From Bacteroides finegoldii DSM 17565 (lineage in GTDB: Bacteria > Bacteroidota > Bacteroidia > Bacteroidales > Bacteroidaceae): a DNA stretch of 64,000 nt. Under the pieces are notes generated by a model. The model worked only from the letters and a program-made list of their open reading frames with translations. It was not told the origin of the DNA and did not search any database. This document shows positions 19,605-27,536 of this stretch, piece after piece. How positions within the stretch are numbered: position 1 is the first letter of the stretch; every line of letters begins with the position of its first letter. Location: positions 230,882 to 294,881 of the forward strand of contig NZ_GG688318.1 of NCBI RefSeq assembly GCF_000156195.1, given 5' to 3'. A program made the position numbers and the translations under genes.

Positions 19605-20768
19605 TCATTCTATCCTCCTTTTTTTTACATTAATACTCTTTCCTTGTTTCTCCAATTTAACATCCGAAGTGTAGTTTATCACTTCCAAGAGTTTGTCTAT
19701 ATCCGTTTTTCGGTCTGCGGTAAGAGAAAAACGGGTGTGTTTCAATGTTTCATCCTGATAGGTAACAGAGAAATCATACCATCGGGAAAGTTTCTCCAAT
19801 ATTTCCTCTAAAGGCATATTCTTAAAGATGTATACACCGTTGATCCAGGAAGTATAAAGTTCAGTATCCACTTTCTCCACAGATAACTGATGACTTTTCT
19901 TATTATACGCCAATCGTTCGGAAGGCGTTATTGTCCGTTCCGCACCATTGGCCGTGCTCACAGCTACCGATCCCTCCACCAATGTCGTACTCGTACTCTC
20001 GCTATCTTGATAGGCACTTACGTTGAAAGAAGTTCCCAGAACACGTATATCCATTCCGTTCGCCTTTACATAGAACGGTCTTTCCTTGTCAGGAGTGACT
20101 TCAAAGAAAGCCTCACCCAATAACTTTACTTCCCTCTTGGTTCCGGTAAACCGGCTCGGATATGAGAGTTCCGTTTCTGAGTTCAGCCATACTTTCGTGC
20201 CATCCTCCAACACCAGTCTGTACATTTTTCCTCTCGGGATAATCAGGCGGTTATGAACAATCTTCGCTTTATCCGTCCCGCCTTCCGCCTCATAAGAGAG
20301 CAAGTTGTCCGCATCGTTCTTTATCAAAGCCTGATCACGCTTCATCGTAAAGGACCGCCCGCTCAAATCAATCTCATCCCCCCCTTCCAAAAGCAGGGTA
20401 GGTTCATTGTAAGCCATCATGTCTATCCCATCCAGACTGTCCGCACGGAACCAATCTGTGATAAAGAACAATCCGCTTGCCACCACAACAGCTACAACGG
20501 CCGCATAGCGCACCCACATAGACAGATACCAACTTTTCTTTTTATATATGGTATGGTCGGCCACCTGTTTCCAAGCCCGGTCTGCATCAAATTGTTTGGG
20601 TTTACGAGGAGCCGTCGCTTTCTCATACATACGACGCATCCCCTCATATTCCTCTCTGTTTTCCTCAGACTCACGCAGCCACTCGTCAACAATCTTTTGT
20701 TCCTCATCGGTAGCCTCATGAGCTAATGTAGAAAGAATAGCTTGATAGATCAATTCCTGTTTCATCAT
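19605..20768 (-). CDS. FecR-family anti-sigma factor
   Basis: This is an inner-membrane anti-sigma factor that holds the neighbouring ECF sigma factor until the STN domain of the SusC signals. It has 387 residues: a cytosolic N-terminus (1-80), one membrane segment at about 86-104 (YAAVVAVVVASGLFFI), a periplasmic FecR domain at about 170-275 (PRGKMYRLVLEDGTKVWLN, LGEAFFEVTPDKERPF) and the C-terminal DUF4974 domain (NMPLEEILEKLSRWYDFSV). It lies 58 nt after the sigma gene and 14 nt before susC on the same strand. Start ATG 20768 or the adjacent ATG 20765. Confidence 0.95.
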   Translation of the reverse strand: MMKQELIYQAILSTLAHEATDEEQKIVDEWLRESEENREEYEGMRRMYEKATAPRKPKQFDADRAWKQVADHTIYKKKSWYLSMWVRYAAVVAVVVASGLFFITDWFRADSLDGIDMMAYNEPTLLLEGGDEIDLSGRSFTMKRDQALIKNDADNLLSYEAEGGTDKAKIVHNRLIIPRGKMYRLVLEDGTKVWLNSETELSYPSRFTGTKREVKLLGEAFFEVTPDKERPFYVKANGMDIRVLGTSFNVSAYQDSESTSTTLVEGSVAVSTANGAERTITPSERLAYNKKSHQLSVEKVDTELYTSWINGVYIFKNMPLEEILEKLSRWYDFSVTYQDETLKHTRFSLTADRKTDIDKLLEVINYTSDVKLEKQGKSINVKKRRIE

Positions 20769-20826
20769 TTTCTTTTTATCTTTCTGTTACTATGACAATT
20801 GCTTTCCCTAAAATGGGTAGGCACAA

Positions 20827-21348
20827 TCAGCTAAAAATTAATATTAATAGTATCATCAGGTCTTTCAGTTCTTCCCTCATGACACGAAAAGCCTCTCCCA
20901 GATGGTATTTCACGGTATTGACCGAAATATCGGAAATTTCCGCGATTTCTTTATAACGAAGACCGGTGACACACTTCAGCAAAAATACTTTCCTGCATTT
21001 TTCCGGTAACTTCTGAAGAGCGGCATGTACCTCCTGTTTATATCTGAACTCCTCTTCTTCTTGCAGTTGTAATTGCCATTCCTCCGCCAGCACAGTGAAA
21101 AAATTCTCTTTGGCAATCTCTGACTTATAGTAGTTGATACAACTGTTCTTGATAGCACAATAGGCATACGGAAGAAAAGTATCCTCCGTTATAGATAAGT
21201 GTTTCTTCTCCCAGACGGCAATAAAGAAATTCTGTACAATGTCCTCTACCGCCTGCTCATTACAGACAATGCTATTCGCATAATTACATAGAAGGGAATA
21301 ATGCTCCCTAAAGAGCTTCTCGAATGTTTTTTCATCAGTATCTAGCAT
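20827..21348 (-). CDS. ECF-type RNA polymerase sigma factor
   Basis: This 173-residue extracytoplasmic-function sigma factor probably directs transcription of its PUL when released by FecR. Region 2 is seen at about 10-45 (LFREHYSLLCNYANSI, EDIVQNFFIAVWEK) and region 4 at about 115-165 (LPEKCRKVFLLKCVTG, YKEIAEISDISVNTVKYHLG, the helix-turn-helix that reads the -35 box). The C-terminus is a short hydrophobic tail (LMILLILIFS). It is the first gene of the - strand unit and is preceded by a recognisable Bacteroides promoter. Confidence 0.95.
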   Translation of the reverse strand: MLDTDEKTFEKLFREHYSLLCNYANSIVCNEQAVEDIVQNFFIAVWEKKHLSITEDTFLPYAYCAIKNSCINYYKSEIAKENFFTVLAEEWQLQLQEEEEFRYKQEVHAALQKLPEKCRKVFLLKCVTGLRYKEIAEISDISVNTVKYHLGEAFRVMREELKDLMILLILIFS

Positions 21349-21380
21349 ATAAATAGGGCTTTATTGGATGATAAAGTCCG

Positions 21381-21412
21381 CAATATTATAAATAAATAAA
21401 GTAACGAACAAA
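21381..21412 (-). promoter_or_regulatory. Promoter of the ECF sigma gene
   Basis: On the - strand, TTTG (21412-21409) is followed after 20 nt by TAATATTG (21388-21381), one mismatch from the Bacteroides -7 consensus TAnnTTTG. Transcription would start near 21375, about 27 nt before the sigma ATG. Confidence 0.55.
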
Positions 21413-21442
21413 TTTTCCCTTTCAAATTCTTTGCCCGCTTTA

Positions 21443-21474
21443 CTTGTGTACTTCGAATATTATTCCTAATATTG
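21443..21474 (+). promoter_or_regulatory. Candidate promoter of the divergent GH3 gene
   Basis: CTTG (21443-21446) and TAATATTG (21467-21474) are 20 nt apart. The -7 variant and spacing are the same as in the divergent sigma-gene promoter, so both may respond to one sigma factor. This would give a 5' leader of about 110 nt. Confidence 0.4.
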
Positions 21475-21503
21475 CAACGTGTTTCTCTTCTCCAATTAAA
21501 TTC

Positions 21504-21587
21504 GGGATGTTTCCACATCCCCTGTTTGTCTGTATAAATAAGAAAAGTCTGCGGTAATATTTATTAATTTAACTCATAACAGACTTT
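21504..21587 (+). promoter_or_regulatory. Two hairpins in the 5' leader of the GH3 gene
   Basis: A perfect 7-bp hairpin, GGGATGT / ACATCCC with loop TTCC, occupies 21504-21521. A second perfect 8-bp pairing, AAAGTCTG (21544-21551) with CAGACTTT (21580-21587), ends 4 nt before the start codon. The second could shield the ribosome landing site. No T-run follows either, so they are not terminators. Function is inferred only. Confidence 0.4.
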
Positions 21588-21591
21588 AAAC

Positions 21592-23778
21592 ATGAACAAG
21601 TTTATCTTTATAACACTATTCCTTGTGGGAAACGTGTTTTCGGTATGCCTTGCACAATCCTATCCTTATCAAAAGGAATCCATCCCCGTCCCCCAACGGG
21701 TGAAAGATCTATTGTCACGCATGACACTTGAAGAAAAAATAGCAGAACTGAACTTAATACCTTATTATACGAAAGACGACTCCATCTGCCGATCTCTGAT
21801 ACGTGCAGGGAAAGTCGGCGCTTTTTTGAAAGCGAATGGAGCGGAACTAAACCGTTCTCTACAAGAGGAGGCTCTGAAACATAGCAGGTTAGGTATTCCT
21901 TTAGTCTTTCATGAAGATGTCATTCACGGATATCGCACCATTACCCCCATTCCACTAGCCGAATCGTGTAGTTGGAATCCGGAATTAGTAGAACAAAGTG
22001 CTGCTATGGCAGCGCGGGAAGCCGCTGCAGCAGGTATCCAACTGACCTACGCACCGATGGTTGACATATCATACGATCCTCGTTGGGGACGTATTATGGA
22101 AACATCCGGTGAAGATGCTTACTTGTGCGGAGAACTGGCTGCCGCAAGAGTCCGAGGGTTTCAAGGGAACGACTTGACAAGCCCTCATACGATTGCTGCC
22201 TGCGTAAAGCATTTTGCCGGTTATGGGGCAGTCATGGCAGGAAGAGACTATCAAGAAACGGACGTATCTCTGCGCAAACTTCAGGAAATTTATCTCCCTC
22301 CTTTTCAAGCAGCCATTAATGCAGGAGTAGCAAGTGTCATGTGCGCATATACCTCCTACGATGGAGAGCCGCTGACAATGAACTATTTCATGAATGAAGA
22401 GGTGTTGCGTAAACAAATGCAGTTCAAAGGATTGCTAATGACCGATTGGACAACTTTTCAACATGCGGTGACGGAAGGAGCTGCCGACAACGAACAAGAA
22501 GCTGCTGAAAGAGGCATCAAAAGCGGAATAGACATGGATATGAGTGCCAAACAGTTTATCGAATTCCTGCCGGAGCTGGTAAGAACACAGAAAGTTCCGG
22601 AGCAACTGATTAACCGCGCTGCCGCCCGTGCCTTAGAACTGAAATTCCGGTTGGGACTGTTTGATAATCCATTCGCCTATTTTAATACCGAACGGGAAAA
22701 GCAGACACTTTATTCTAAAGAAAGCCAGGAAGACGCATACCAAATGGCTTGTCAAAGTATGGTACTCTTAAAAAATGAAGATCGCACACTTCCCTTATCC
22801 GATTCTAAAAGAATAGCACTAGTTGGTCCATTCGCCAATACACGCTACCATTTGCTGGGTTCCTGGAATATGAAAGGAGACAGCAAAGAGGTAATTACAG
22901 TAGAAGAAGGCTTCAAAGCCTTACGTACTGATATCCCGATTGATGTACGGGCTTGTGACTTCTCCGGTATTACACCGGCCTATTTGTCGGATGTTTGTGC
23001 TTTGGCACAAAAAAATGAAATCATTATAGCTTGTCTCGGAGAACCGTCCAACTTATCTGGAGAAGCTGTTTCAACCGCCAAAATCGAGTTACCAGATCAG
23101 CAGATGAGATTGCTGAAAGCATTGAAGACAACCGGGAAAAAAATCATCGTAGTGTTATTCAACGGCCGACCACTAGTATTGGATGAAGTCATCAAGAACT
23201 GCGATGCTCTACTAGAAGCCTGGTATCCCGGCACTATGGGAGGAAAAGCCGTAGCAGCCTTACTGACAGGTATCGAAAATCCCTCAGGGAAACTTTCGCA
23301 GACTTTCCCCAGACATGCGGGGCAGATTCCTATTGTTTATAATGCCAGAAGAACTTTTTACACAGTACACCACGCCGACATACCGCAAGGAGCCTTATTT
23401 CCATTCGGATTCGGTCTGAGTTACACGCAATACAAATATTCCTCTCCCGTTACCGATAAAACAGAATACCGAAGGGGAGATTCCGTCACTGTACGGATAA
23501 AAATCAAGAATACAGGTTCCGTAGTCGGCAGAGAAATTGTACAGCTTTATATACGTGACGAAGTGGCTACCGTCATTCCGAGAGAAAAGGAATTAAAACG
23601 CTTTGCTTCCATCCATCTTCAGCCCGGCGAAGAAAAGGAGATTCGTTTTACTATTCCTTCCGCAGATTTTAGCATATACAATAATAAAATGGAAAAGGTA
23701 CTGGAACCCGGAAGCTTTACCATCGGCATCGGTCCCAATTCTTCTGAATTAAATCAAACTAAAGTATATTTCCTTTAA
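21592..23778 (+). CDS. GH3 beta-glycosidase (BglX-like), exported
   Basis: This is a 728-residue family 3 exo-glycosidase, probably periplasmic, removing beta-linked sugars from the non-reducing end of imported oligosaccharides. The signal peptide is followed by RVKDLLSRMTLEEKIAEL, the GH3 (alpha/beta)8 barrel with Lys206-His207, and the nucleophile Asp285 in LLMTDWTTFQ (TDW replaces the common SDW). The second alpha/beta domain (MVLLKNEDRTLPL to FGFGLSYTQY) and the C-terminal fibronectin-III-like domain are complete. It is divergent from the ECF sigma gene and 22 nt upstream of the DUF4091 gene. Sugar specificity (glucose, xylose or GlcNAc) cannot be told from the sequence. Confidence 0.93.
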   Translation: MNKFIFITLFLVGNVFSVCLAQSYPYQKESIPVPQRVKDLLSRMTLEEKIAELNLIPYYTKDDSICRSLIRAGKVGAFLKANGAELNRSLQEEALKHSRLGIPLVFHEDVIHGYRTITPIPLAESCSWNPELVEQSAAMAAREAAAAGIQLTYAPMVDISYDPRWGRIMETSGEDAYLCGELAAARVRGFQGNDLTSPHTIAACVKHFAGYGAVMAGRDYQETDVSLRKLQEIYLPPFQAAINAGVASVMCAYTSYDGEPLTMNYFMNEEVLRKQMQFKGLLMTDWTTFQHAVTEGAADNEQEAAERGIKSGIDMDMSAKQFIEFLPELVRTQKVPEQLINRAAARALELKFRLGLFDNPFAYFNTEREKQTLYSKESQEDAYQMACQSMVLLKNEDRTLPLSDSKRIALVGPFANTRYHLLGSWNMKGDSKEVITVEEGFKALRTDIPIDVRACDFSGITPAYLSDVCALAQKNEIIIACLGEPSNLSGEAVSTAKIELPDQQMRLLKALKTTGKKIIVVLFNGRPLVLDEVIKNCDALLEAWYPGTMGGKAVAALLTGIENPSGKLSQTFPRHAGQIPIVYNARRTFYTVHHADIPQGALFPFGFGLSYTQYKYSSPVTDKTEYRRGDSVTVRIKIKNTGSVVGREIVQLYIRDEVATVIPREKELKRFASIHLQPGEEKEIRFTIPSADFSIYNNKMEKVLEPGSFTIGIGPNSSELNQTKVYFL

Positions 23779-23800
23779 TCACCTATTAAAAACAACTCGT

Positions 23801-25615
23801 ATGAACATTAGAGTAAAAGCTATCGTCCTCATCTTCTCCGGACTTTGCAGTCTGGGAAGCCTGAACGGACAAATCCCGATGGGAGTTACCCATTCCGGGC
23901 AGTCAACCTCGCAAGCTCCTTTCCCATTGACACAGTACACGGAACTCAAAAATCCGGCTCCAACGGACGAGGAATCCTGGAAAGACCTTTCCGGCACTCG
24001 TTGTGCATGGGGAGACACTTACACCCGATATAAGAAAGAGGTAAATCCACATCTCAATCAGAAAAAGATTGATATCAAAGGATGGAAAGGAGAAAGAGTC
24101 GCCGCACAGTTGGTAGTTTCTTCCGCTATCGATTTGGATAATGTTTCCGTAGAAATAGCTCCCCTGACGCATTCCTCCGGTAAACAAAGTATTTCGGCAG
24201 ACCGTATTCTGAAAGGGTTTGTCAGATATGTGATGACAGATGAACTGAACAAGAACCAAAAAGGTACTTGCGGTCCCCGACCGGACTTGTCACAATTCGA
24301 CTCCACACTGGTAGCTGACCCTATCGACCATCTCGCCGCTGCTTTACCGATAAAAGCGAAGACCTCTCAAGGATACTGGATACGCGTCTGGATTCCTGAA
24401 GATGCAATTAGCGGCAATTATTCATCCGATGTACTTATAAAGAATAATCACGAAGTGATCGGGAAGTTAAAACTGACCATACAGGTTCAGCAACGCACAT
24501 TGCCTCAACCCGATCAATGGGCTTTCCATCTGGACCTTTGGCAAAACCCATTTGCAGTGGCCCGTTATCATCAGGTTCCTTTATGGTCGGAGGAACACTT
24601 CAGAATCTTAAAGACAGAACTGCAACCATACGCGGATGCAGGCGGAAAAGTGATTACCGTCCCCATCATGCATCACCCTTGGGGCGGACAAACTTATGAT
24701 CCATACGAAACGATGATCACTTGGGTTCGGAAAATAGACGGCAGCTGGTGGTTCGACTACACGATCTTCGACAAATGGGTGGAGTTCATGATAGATATGG
24801 GAATAAAAAAGGAGATCGGATGTTATTCCATGATTCCCTGGAAACTGTCTTTCCTCTATTTCGACCAAGCCACCAACAGCATGAAAGAATTAAAATCCAA
24901 GCCGGGAGAACAGGCTTATCACGACCTATGGTTAAGTATGCTGAAAGACTTTGCTGCTCACTTAAAATCCAAAGGCTGGTTTGACATTACGCACATCGCT
25001 ATGGACGAACGCCCCATGCCCGATATGTTGAAAGCACTGAAGATTATCCGTGAAGCAGATCCGAATTTCAAGGTTTCACTTGCCGGCTCACTCCATAAAG
25101 AACTTTCAGACGAACTGAATGATTATTGCATTGCCATCGCAGAGAAATTCAGTGAAGAGATGAAAACGAAACGGAAAGCAGAAGGAAAAATCACAACTTA
25201 CTACACCTGTTGCGCAGAATCCCATCCCAACACATATACATTCAGCAACCCGGCAGAAGGCGCTTGGATAGCCTGGTATGCAGCGAAAGAGAATCTGGAC
25301 GGATACCTGCGTTGGGCATTGAACAGCTGGACTATCGAGCCGTTACTAGACAGCCGCTTCTACACATGGGGAGCCGGAGATACTTACCTTCTCTATCCGG
25401 GAGGAAGGACTTGTCTGCGTTTCGAGAATCTGGTGGCAGGCATACAAGCATACGAGAAAATCCGAATTCTGAAAACGGAACTGCAAACCCAAAACAAGAC
25501 TGCTACACTACGCAAACTGGAGAGAGTACTTGAAAGTTTTGATGAGCTTCAACTGTTAAAGACTCCGGCAAACGTCGTAGTGGAAAAAGCGAATCTGTTT
25601 ATCAACGGGCTCTAG
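23801..25615 (+). CDS. DUF4091 / GH123-like putative glycoside hydrolase, exported
   Basis: This 604-residue protein has a signal peptide (VKAIVLIFSGLCSLGSLNG), an N-terminal beta-rich domain (WKGERVAAQLVVSS) and a C-terminal barrel of the DUF4091 type, related to GH123 beta-N-acetylgalactosaminidases. The adjacent acidic pair Asp402-Glu403 in ITHIAMDERPMPDML sits where GH123 enzymes carry their substrate-assisted catalytic Asp-Glu pair (family knowledge). YYTCCAESHPNTY and RWALNSW are other conserved-looking blocks. It is 22 nt after the GH3 gene and surely co-transcribed, so it probably acts on the same glycan. The exact activity is unproven. Confidence 0.82.
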   Translation: MNIRVKAIVLIFSGLCSLGSLNGQIPMGVTHSGQSTSQAPFPLTQYTELKNPAPTDEESWKDLSGTRCAWGDTYTRYKKEVNPHLNQKKIDIKGWKGERVAAQLVVSSAIDLDNVSVEIAPLTHSSGKQSISADRILKGFVRYVMTDELNKNQKGTCGPRPDLSQFDSTLVADPIDHLAAALPIKAKTSQGYWIRVWIPEDAISGNYSSDVLIKNNHEVIGKLKLTIQVQQRTLPQPDQWAFHLDLWQNPFAVARYHQVPLWSEEHFRILKTELQPYADAGGKVITVPIMHHPWGGQTYDPYETMITWVRKIDGSWWFDYTIFDKWVEFMIDMGIKKEIGCYSMIPWKLSFLYFDQATNSMKELKSKPGEQAYHDLWLSMLKDFAAHLKSKGWFDITHIAMDERPMPDMLKALKIIREADPNFKVSLAGSLHKELSDELNDYCIAIAEKFSEEMKTKRKAEGKITTYYTCCAESHPNTYTFSNPAEGAWIAWYAAKENLDGYLRWALNSWTIEPLLDSRFYTWGAGDTYLLYPGGRTCLRFENLVAGIQAYEKIRILKTELQTQNKTATLRKLERVLESFDELQLLKTPANVVVEKANLFINGL

Positions 25616-25642
25616 GTTTCCGATTGCTTACAAAACATATTG

Positions 25643-25669
25643 TGCCACTCTATTGCTATGAGGGTGGCA
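25643..25669. terminator. Hairpin after the DUF4091 gene
   Basis: TGCCACTCT (25643-25651) and AGGGTGGCA (25661-25669) pair with one mismatch around a 9-nt loop and are followed by TAATAATTT. It is 27 nt past the stop codon, so a transcription end is plausible, although the T-run is interrupted. Confidence 0.5.
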
Positions 25670-25817
25670 TAATAATTTGCGTTTCAACATAGCATCATGA
25701 AATATTTTCGTCATATCTTATCCTACACTTCCGCTTTTTTTCGTACTTTTACCCCTTGTTGGAAAGAAGTGCCTTTCTGACCCTTGAGAACAGAAAAAGA
25801 AAAAAGCAATATATAAA

Positions 25818-27536
25818 ATGAATCACAAATGGAATTATCGACCCATTACACCCGAACAGACAGAGACAAGCCAGATATTGGCCCAAGAATTAGGGATTAG
25901 CCCGATACTTGGACAACTTTTGGTGCAACGGGGAATTACGAAAGCGGCAGACGCTAAGAAATTCTTCCGTCCGCAATTGCCCGACCTGCACGACCCATTC
26001 CTGATGAAGGATATGGACGTTGCAGTAGAACGTCTGAACAAGGCGATGGGAAAGAAAGAACGTATTCTAATTTATGGAGATTATGACGTAGACGGCACTA
26101 CTGCGGTAGCATTGGTCTACAAGTTTATTCAACAGTTCTATTCGAACCTTGACTATTATATACCCGACCGTTACAATGAAGGGTATGGCATTTCTAAAAA
26201 AGGAGTGGACTATGCCGCCGAAACCGGTGTAGGGCTTATTATTGTGCTCGATTGCGGCATAAAGGCTGTAGAGGAAATCACGTATGCCAAAGAGAAAGGA
26301 ATCGACTTTATCATCTGCGACCATCATGTGCCGGATGAGGTGCTTCCACCTGCCGTAGCCATTCTGAATGCCAAACGCTTGGATAATACGTATCCGTACA
26401 CACACCTTTCCGGTTGCGGGGTCGGTTTCAAGTTTATGCAAGCGTTCGCCATCAGCAACGGTATCGAGTTTCATCATCTGATTCCGCTGCTCGACATCGT
26501 GGCGGTAAGTATCGCATCGGATATCGTGCCCATCATGGGTGAAAACCGTATTCTCGCTTTTCATGGGTTGAAGCAGCTGAACAGCAACCCGAGTACTGGA
26601 ATGAAAGCGATCATCGATGTATGCGGACTCTCCGAAAAAGAGATTACCGTCAGCGATATCGTATTCAAAATAGGACCGCGTATCAACGCATCGGGACGTA
26701 TCCAAAATGGAAAAGAAGCGGTAGACTTACTCACCGAAAAAGATTTCTCGGTAGCGCTGGAGAAAGCCGGACAAATTAATCAATACAACGAGACTCGTAA
26801 AGACCTCGACAAGAGTATGACGGAAGAGGCGAACAATATCGTCGCCAATCTGGAAGGGCTTGCCGACCGCCGCTCTATCGTGATCTACAACGAAGAGTGG
26901 CACAAGGGAGTGATCGGTATTGTGGCTTCCCGACTGACAGAAGTCTACTATCGCCCGGCTGTAGTGCTAACCCGGACGGACGACATGGCGACAGGTTCCG
27001 CACGTTCCGTTTCCGGCTTCGATGTATATAGAGCAATCGAACATTGCCGCGACCTGCTGGAGAACTTTGGAGGACATACGTATGCTGCCGGACTATCCAT
27101 GAAAGTAGAAAACGTGGAAGAGTTCACCAGACGATTTGAAGAATACGTCTCGCAGCATATTTTACCGGAGCAGACCAGTGCCGTAATCGACATTGATGCG
27201 GAGATAGATTTCAGAGACATTTCATCCAAGTTCTTCAATGATCTGAAAAGATTCAATCCTTTCGGTCCTGACAATATGAAACCTATTTTCTGTACGCACC
27301 ATGTCTACGACTACGGAACAAGCAAGGTGGTGGGACGTGATCAGGAGCACATCAAACTGGAACTAGTGGATAATAAATCGAACAATGTAATGAACGGCAT
27401 TGCTTTCGGGCAAAGTTCGCACGTACGTTATATCAAGACGAAACGCTCGTTCGACATCTGCTACACCATCGAAGAAAACACGCATAAGCGTGGCGAAATC
27501 CAACTTCAAATTGAAGATATAAAACCGATTGAATAA
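25818..27536 (+). CDS. recJ: Single-stranded-DNA-specific exonuclease RecJ
   Basis: RecJ degrades single-stranded DNA 5' to 3' in recombination and mismatch repair. The 572-residue protein has the DHH phosphoesterase motifs: GDYDVDGT (metal-binding Asp88, Asp90, Asp92), LDCG, CDHHVPDE (168-170), and the DHHA1 motif FGGHTYAAGL, then a C-terminal OB-like domain. All metal ligands are present and the length is normal. The stop overlaps the start of recQ, so the two repair genes are translationally coupled. A -7-like TACTTTTA lies at 25744-25751, but no good -33 box. Confidence 0.97.
   Translation: MNHKWNYRPITPEQTETSQILAQELGISPILGQLLVQRGITKAADAKKFFRPQLPDLHDPFLMKDMDVAVERLNKAMGKKERILIYGDYDVDGTTAVALVYKFIQQFYSNLDYYIPDRYNEGYGISKKGVDYAAETGVGLIIVLDCGIKAVEEITYAKEKGIDFIICDHHVPDEVLPPAVAILNAKRLDNTYPYTHLSGCGVGFKFMQAFAISNGIEFHHLIPLLDIVAVSIASDIVPIMGENRILAFHGLKQLNSNPSTGMKAIIDVCGLSEKEITVSDIVFKIGPRINASGRIQNGKEAVDLLTEKDFSVALEKAGQINQYNETRKDLDKSMTEEANNIVANLEGLADRRSIVIYNEEWHKGVIGIVASRLTEVYYRPAVVLTRTDDMATGSARSVSGFDVYRAIEHCRDLLENFGGHTYAAGLSMKVENVEEFTRRFEEYVSQHILPEQTSAVIDIDAEIDFRDISSKFFNDLKRFNPFGPDNMKPIFCTHHVYDYGTSKVVGRDQEHIKLELVDNKSNNVMNGIAFGQSSHVRYIKTKRSFDICYTIEENTHKRGEIQLQIEDIKPIE

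Noticed and set aside
2..25615. Mobile genetic element (integrative element or phage)
   Set aside because: No integrase, transposase, relaxase or tRNA attachment site is seen; the PUL merges into core genes without a clear boundary repeat.
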